Shown one piece after another: positions 9,901 through 11,022 of a stretch of DNA of 11,022 bases. The stretch is from contig JAJFUY010000067.1 in NCBI GenBank assembly GCA_021372185.1, positions 1-11,022 of the forward strand, in the 5' to 3' direction. Each line of letters starts with the position of its first letter. The first letter of the stretch is position 1. Both the position numbers and the translations under genes were made by a program. The stretch is from Chlamydiales bacterium (GTDB lineage Bacteria; Chlamydiota; Chlamydiia; Chlamydiales; FEN-1388). The notes beneath the pieces were generated by a model. The model was not told the DNA's origin, searched no databases, and saw only the letters and a list, made by a program, of their open reading frames with translations.

Positions 9901-10743
9901 CATCGTGTACTTACCTATCAGTTTAGCCCCTGCCCCCAAAAGGAAATATACCAGATTGTAAAAGGAACCTTTCCTGGTCTGTCTGATGAGATAGCACGGC
10001 TTATTTCAAGAAAAAAAATGTCCGTTAGAGAGCTTTTACGCTACATAGAAAAAAGCTTCGCCCTCCCTAAAAAAATCCTAAACCCACTTCCAAATATAGC
10101 CCAACAAAAGGGCCCTACTTGCAAGTTATATGCTCTTGCTGCCGTTATAAGTCAGTTTTCACCGGTCTCGCCCGATTCTCTAATAGCCTTAGCAAAAAAT
10201 GAGCACTTCAGCAAAGTGGGTGAAATTTATGATCCTGAATACCTTGTGCAGCTTGCCAAAAATTATGGTTTTGCCTCCGCCAAGGCTGTACAATGCTCCT
10301 CAAATAGGTATATCGAGACTCTTAAAGAACTCCTTGATTCCAACCATGCGCCTATTGTCTTTTTTGATGTGGATCCCATGACAGGAGCCCCAGTTCTTCT
10401 TAAGAGTTTGAATGAGCATGCAGCGGTATGTGTTGGCTACTTTTTGTCTATGGAAGACAAATGCTACTTTACACTTGTTCATTGGGGCACATCTTGGGTT
10501 GTTTCAGCGGATGACCTTGCAGCCTCTGCCGATAATCTCTCTCATGATCGATCGCCAGAAACCTTTTATAAAGTTGAAGGGATATGGCGCACACTTGGTG
10601 ATAGAACAGACCTACAAAATAGAGACCTAGAAAAAACCTTGGCTTCTCACTCTTACGATAAAAAGATTGTCTGTAAAAGTAAACCTGGTACAACCTTCAG
10701 AAATACATTTATTACACTTGATTTCCCCCAGAATCTCCAATAA
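3949..10743 (+). CDS. Giant LRR / transglutaminase-like / tandem AAA+ / C39-like cysteine peptidase protein
   Basis: This 2264-residue protein belongs to no named gene I recognise. Domains in order: an alpha/beta module near 48-90; about 17 degenerate leucine-rich repeats at 250-670; a beta-rich lead-in (about 730-900) and a transglutaminase-like domain with C930 (GACRYRA), H958 and D973 (CDLGG); two related alpha/beta modules at about 1016-1100 and 1210-1295 sharing DLVRC; a further one near 1441-1480; AAA+ 1 with Walker A GETGVGKT (1641-1648) and Walker B LLFVDEVD (1680-1687); AAA+ 2 with GMPGDGKS (1867-1874), Walker B-like VVLEEEN and sensor-like TQNP (1967-1970); and a papain/C39-like domain with Q2052, C2058 and H2157. 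I see no signal peptide or membrane segment. Inference: a host-directed effector or a large intracellular sensor/remodelling machine. The ATG at 3949 follows the in-frame stop at 3901-3903 with no other ATG, GTG or TTG between; it has no Shine-Dalgarno site. Domain calls are firm for LRR and AAA+, good for the two hydrolase folds, and open for overall function. Confidence 0.88.
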   Translation: MNTEFLFYKGENRALAWSHKPPGNLSVERLIIDEACWQQEFELLTKNRRTLVLTDFAFMVYKEYELDRYIQGLHALLDAGFTVYVWREKRLILLDNHNIFDQDLRAYCKETGTEGLSQALAEENKEIDTVAILDYIACRRLFFNEQIPELGSHLITTAGTWIVERALEKLALDQLVAVQTNHSDQLQQLTQKFTNLSLGKKQLRQASVRFDDLKTFMDNEELKFVEKLMIYNSIATVETLGILSKFLQRRDTLKKLELTNCKIELDFTDDLNLKNIEYLELRACKISQEPLKKIFLAAPKLRHLHVVDCSLLDEEVIHCISLHTLETVYVQRSDVLPVFIREVLTKSSLLCQLQLLAPCTEYVAQLSDADFDSLQLTHLRTLNLCSLNTIGAKLFAQILAKAPNLLHVEAKGIDYTPIEKHVLEIIDLRRLKSLELYMCTLGSNFYKSLFGSLASLTMCRILSSTCKEEDLTYQKREASDTLGNLKELTITYSCLPCRFIEAIFERAYRLEKIHLAGPSIAQVRSRRTSQYVKEIECRDSDISLPFLQTLLSSSAHLRTLLLLSCQNLTGSFDECIVKKMAFDALTDLDVGTDHYCSNLSADAFTQIVKKAPNIEKLRFGFEEIEPIELHTLKELNLSNAAIGIENFLLILEQAPNLEKLDVAYCRNLHGPVDEEMLQRINTHRLLDVRHSWLPSSIINRFSLCSPQIDISCTHRYVEPSAPHEIEDIASSYTVSMSKREGCGLHAKRIFEGKGGDHPAIRFYRLRVYDSLSVESLPFVWSQSKKIKLTPCSHSPIFTKTKQELDLAWDRAHQEEYRFYLATYDMPAEKEWLPLPSYLSDELITYIYADGEILYSESENFYYLKLRPGDKRIYYIIKVPEPLSIDVLDSDIVKRITHYQNTFEPEELDLSTITTSQEFFLEVARQQCGACRYRAPAFFHELRQQFGHIEARLEQSEIHDFIAIKHESRWVRCDLGGSAANLSIDEKDHAILSQKSLHVGSGSKISLEDYCFKHILRPGRKTLIQVHSKQDLVRCKDFITNIHRLHLVDTSVFDEDEMAHFVQKNFSMSECVVGLYILGGYSFTDQTKKFTDFWHETVTITFDEKTKDPLKPSFVQNQGHVRQVLEQKMLEVLFASGEERAETFTFNANQSNCNELVQKVLIPGKNVHVGFCSEDELDLCAFWLQQHISETYYIDTPSDIRCASRWIDDSGHVQTVPGGPLFTYLTTCKTPVIIINFHNFRARDLVRCNSIIDTQYREADGQIVPPNSTVIGLFVVGPDSYNESDLMGRFYEKIRVAPFSSPYPIAVSDKPAGKVVDLYGKSCWKEPITGTWQLQGDHCVRKRGPLEKGYSELEIRNGPWHERGFRHFWMQKSLTHTLKLSKSEGVNWDRFQDTLFWIDSLPEGVVPFLLNTSTFSEMKTQYELENRLLHTIPGVVYQNRGKSLFVILTSSLGVGHWYRLLDLCKKQNVRLHVLGPAGFSSPLGINDKPVKLYSKCSITSKVPDAYDKMLYVTDRDSGLVTGLQVDVEDSRYRFERRAGAIQKFLDKNEHVVLMGSYNQNLVDALMPFLVHGVASGKLTIVTESEKGFELFHSSLNAIENNKTLAHEPLSFTIDPQLHPIDQNRLQLVYEALNRDYHVVIEGETGVGKTTFIKEVLAKQQGIRLCYTLYEFSTCPQELIPLLFVDEVDMQIYSFEYLEGLYFGGLIDEHGIYYPTTSRHRVIFCKNPKEYGGERKEVPFLKRHPNRVSFTALPIEYLAAKYGVESELIEIWKKVPELTPRELEMMSLMPDRLEGAYQIAKCALAKSKQQAFTEWFYRRFTFSPQPVTANLGTFILTESRHEIYRLMTNLLSIRKKRVKGGLGGLVLEGMPGDGKSHFAEAVLAAHGLQKVQPHEIGTVGFDAYCKIPAGMDVEDKRACLLAAFHSGQVVLEEENNASSPSEALHNALLMGYDEEMNSAQKEGFFVIRTQNPISMRGRRAASKADKHRVLTYQFSPCPQKEIYQIVKGTFPGLSDEIARLISRKKMSVRELLRYIEKSFALPKKILNPLPNIAQQKGPTCKLYALAAVISQFSPVSPDSLIALAKNEHFSKVGEIYDPEYLVQLAKNYGFASAKAVQCSSNRYIETLKELLDSNHAPIVFFDVDPMTGAPVLLKSLNEHAAVCVGYFLSMEDKCYFTLVHWGTSWVVSADDLAASADNLSHDRSPETFYKVEGIWRTLGDRTDLQNRDLEKTLASHSYDKKIVCKSKPGTTFRNTFITLDFPQNLQ
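4696..5958 (+). repeat. Leucine-rich repeat array inside the giant protein
   Basis: Residues about 250-670 read as roughly 17 irregular repeats of 20-29 residues, each opening with an LxxLxL strand, for example LKKLELTNC, LRHLHVVDC, LKSLELYMC, LKELNLSNA and LEKLDVAYC. Several helical halves end in APNL or APKL before the next strand (LAAPKL, AKAPNL, KKAPNI, EQAPNL). The Cys after the strand and the alternating lengths recall the cysteine-containing or RNase-inhibitor-like LRR classes common in eukaryote-like bacterial proteins. The array probably forms a curved binding surface. The count is by eye and the boundaries are approximate. Confidence 0.8.
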
Positions 10744-10755
10744 TTTTGGAGTTTC
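10731..10755 (+). terminator. Hairpin overlapping the stop codon of the giant gene
   Basis: CTCCAA (10735-10740) pairs with TTGGAG (10746-10751) around a 5-base loop that contains the TAA stop. After one T/T mismatch, GAA pairs with TTC, giving a 9-bp stem with one mismatch. Only TTTC and then mixed sequence follow, so the U-tract is poor. Position at the gene end suggests a weak terminator or a stabilising 3' hairpin. Confidence 0.35.
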
Positions 10756-11022
10756 TAATCTGACCACCCGATTTCAAATCATTTCATGAATACGATAGCA
10801 CCTTTGATAACTGGAGCTCATAGTTTAAAATTAGCAACCCCATTTCTTTTGTTCCATTTTGAGAATGCGCTGCCACCGGAAACCAGGAACAACTACCGCC
10901 AAATAGCAAAATGTCTATTTGGCGGTAGTTAACAGAAAAAAGACCTCTGAATTCGAGAGTAATCTGGTAATCCAGAAGATCAGGATAAGATGGATTAAGA
11001 TACGAAGCTATGAAAAGGGCCG
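10744..11022. other. 3' flank without an assignable gene
   Basis: No gene can be assigned. Three short open frames compete. A 48-codon plus-strand frame with ATG at 10786 ends at TAA 10930-10932, inside and just past the palindrome. A minus-strand frame is open from the window edge (11020) down to a stop at 10784-10786, 78 codons, and could be the C-terminal tail of a gene lying to the right. A plus-strand frame runs open from 10907 to the edge. A late ATG at 11010 has no good ribosome binding site. I recognise none of the products. The region also holds the 16-bp palindrome at 10891-10930 and a small 5-bp hairpin (10963-10976). Part of this could be a repeat element or gene remnant. Confidence 0.4.
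10891..10930. repeat. Perfect 16-bp palindrome with 8-base loop
   Basis: AACTACCGCCAAATAG (10891-10906) and its exact reverse complement (10915-10930) flank the loop CAAAATGT. It is the strongest inverted repeat I found in the window. Neither side carries a T-tract in the direction a classical intrinsic terminator would need; the plus-strand downstream flank is AACAGAAAAAAG. It may be a factor-independent terminator lacking a U-tract, a REP-like dispersed palindrome, or the folded end of a mobile element. No direct repeat or transposase supports the last option within the window. Confidence 0.75.

Noticed and set aside
8770..10030. Reading the ATPase part as a STAND/NACHT (NLR-like) immune receptor
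   Set aside because: The LRR array is N-terminal rather than C-terminal, there are two ATPase units, and the NP plus GGR/NR signatures fit MoxR/midasin-type AAA+ better than NACHT or NB-ARC motifs.
10786..10932. 48-codon plus-strand frame after the giant gene
   Set aside because: No ribosome binding site, no recognised family, and its 3' third is the palindrome; more likely chance or a relic.
10963..10976. Small hairpin TCTGG-TAAT-CCAGA as a terminator
   Set aside because: The stem is only 5 bp and no T-tract follows.
11010..11022. ATG at 11010 as the start of a third plus-strand gene
   Set aside because: Only four codons are visible, and no clear Shine-Dalgarno site precedes it.

Overview
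The window looks like a piece of the chromosome of a Gram-negative, probably host-associated bacterium. It has two long plus-strand genes and little else. The first, tamB, encodes an inner-membrane-anchored protein of outer-membrane biogenesis, so the cell has two membranes. The second encodes a giant multidomain protein with eukaryote-like leucine-rich repeats, a transglutaminase-like fold, tandem AAA+ ATPases and a C-terminal papain/C39-like cysteine peptidase. That mix, with moderately low GC and a cysteine-rich TamB, suits obligate or facultative intracellular lineages: amoeba-associated Chlamydiota first, with Legionellales or Dependentiae as alternatives. The lineage is inference; no rRNA, tRNA or marker gene here fixes it.

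Layout: 1-212 is non-coding or the very end of an upstream gene. It holds two hairpins and the tamB leader. tamB fills 213-3815. A 133-base gap with a weak promoter candidate leads to the giant gene (3949-10743), whose ATG follows a T-tract and has no Shine-Dalgarno sequence. A weak hairpin overlaps that gene's stop codon. The last 279 bases (10744-11022) hold a striking perfect 16-bp palindrome and ambiguous short open frames, but no gene I can assign. I see no tRNA, rRNA, CRISPR array or transposase.

The two genes point the same way, but the gap, the separate promoter candidate and the lack of any functional link suggest they are independent units. TamB would span the periplasm and help deliver lipid or protein to the outer membrane. 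The giant protein has no signal peptide or membrane segment that I can see. It is either cytoplasmic or exported by a specialised secretion system, and its architecture (LRR recognition, AAA+ motor, two cysteine-hydrolase folds) is the main novelty. The repeated alpha/beta modules in its middle and the way they lead into the AAA+ pair are the parts most worth checking.
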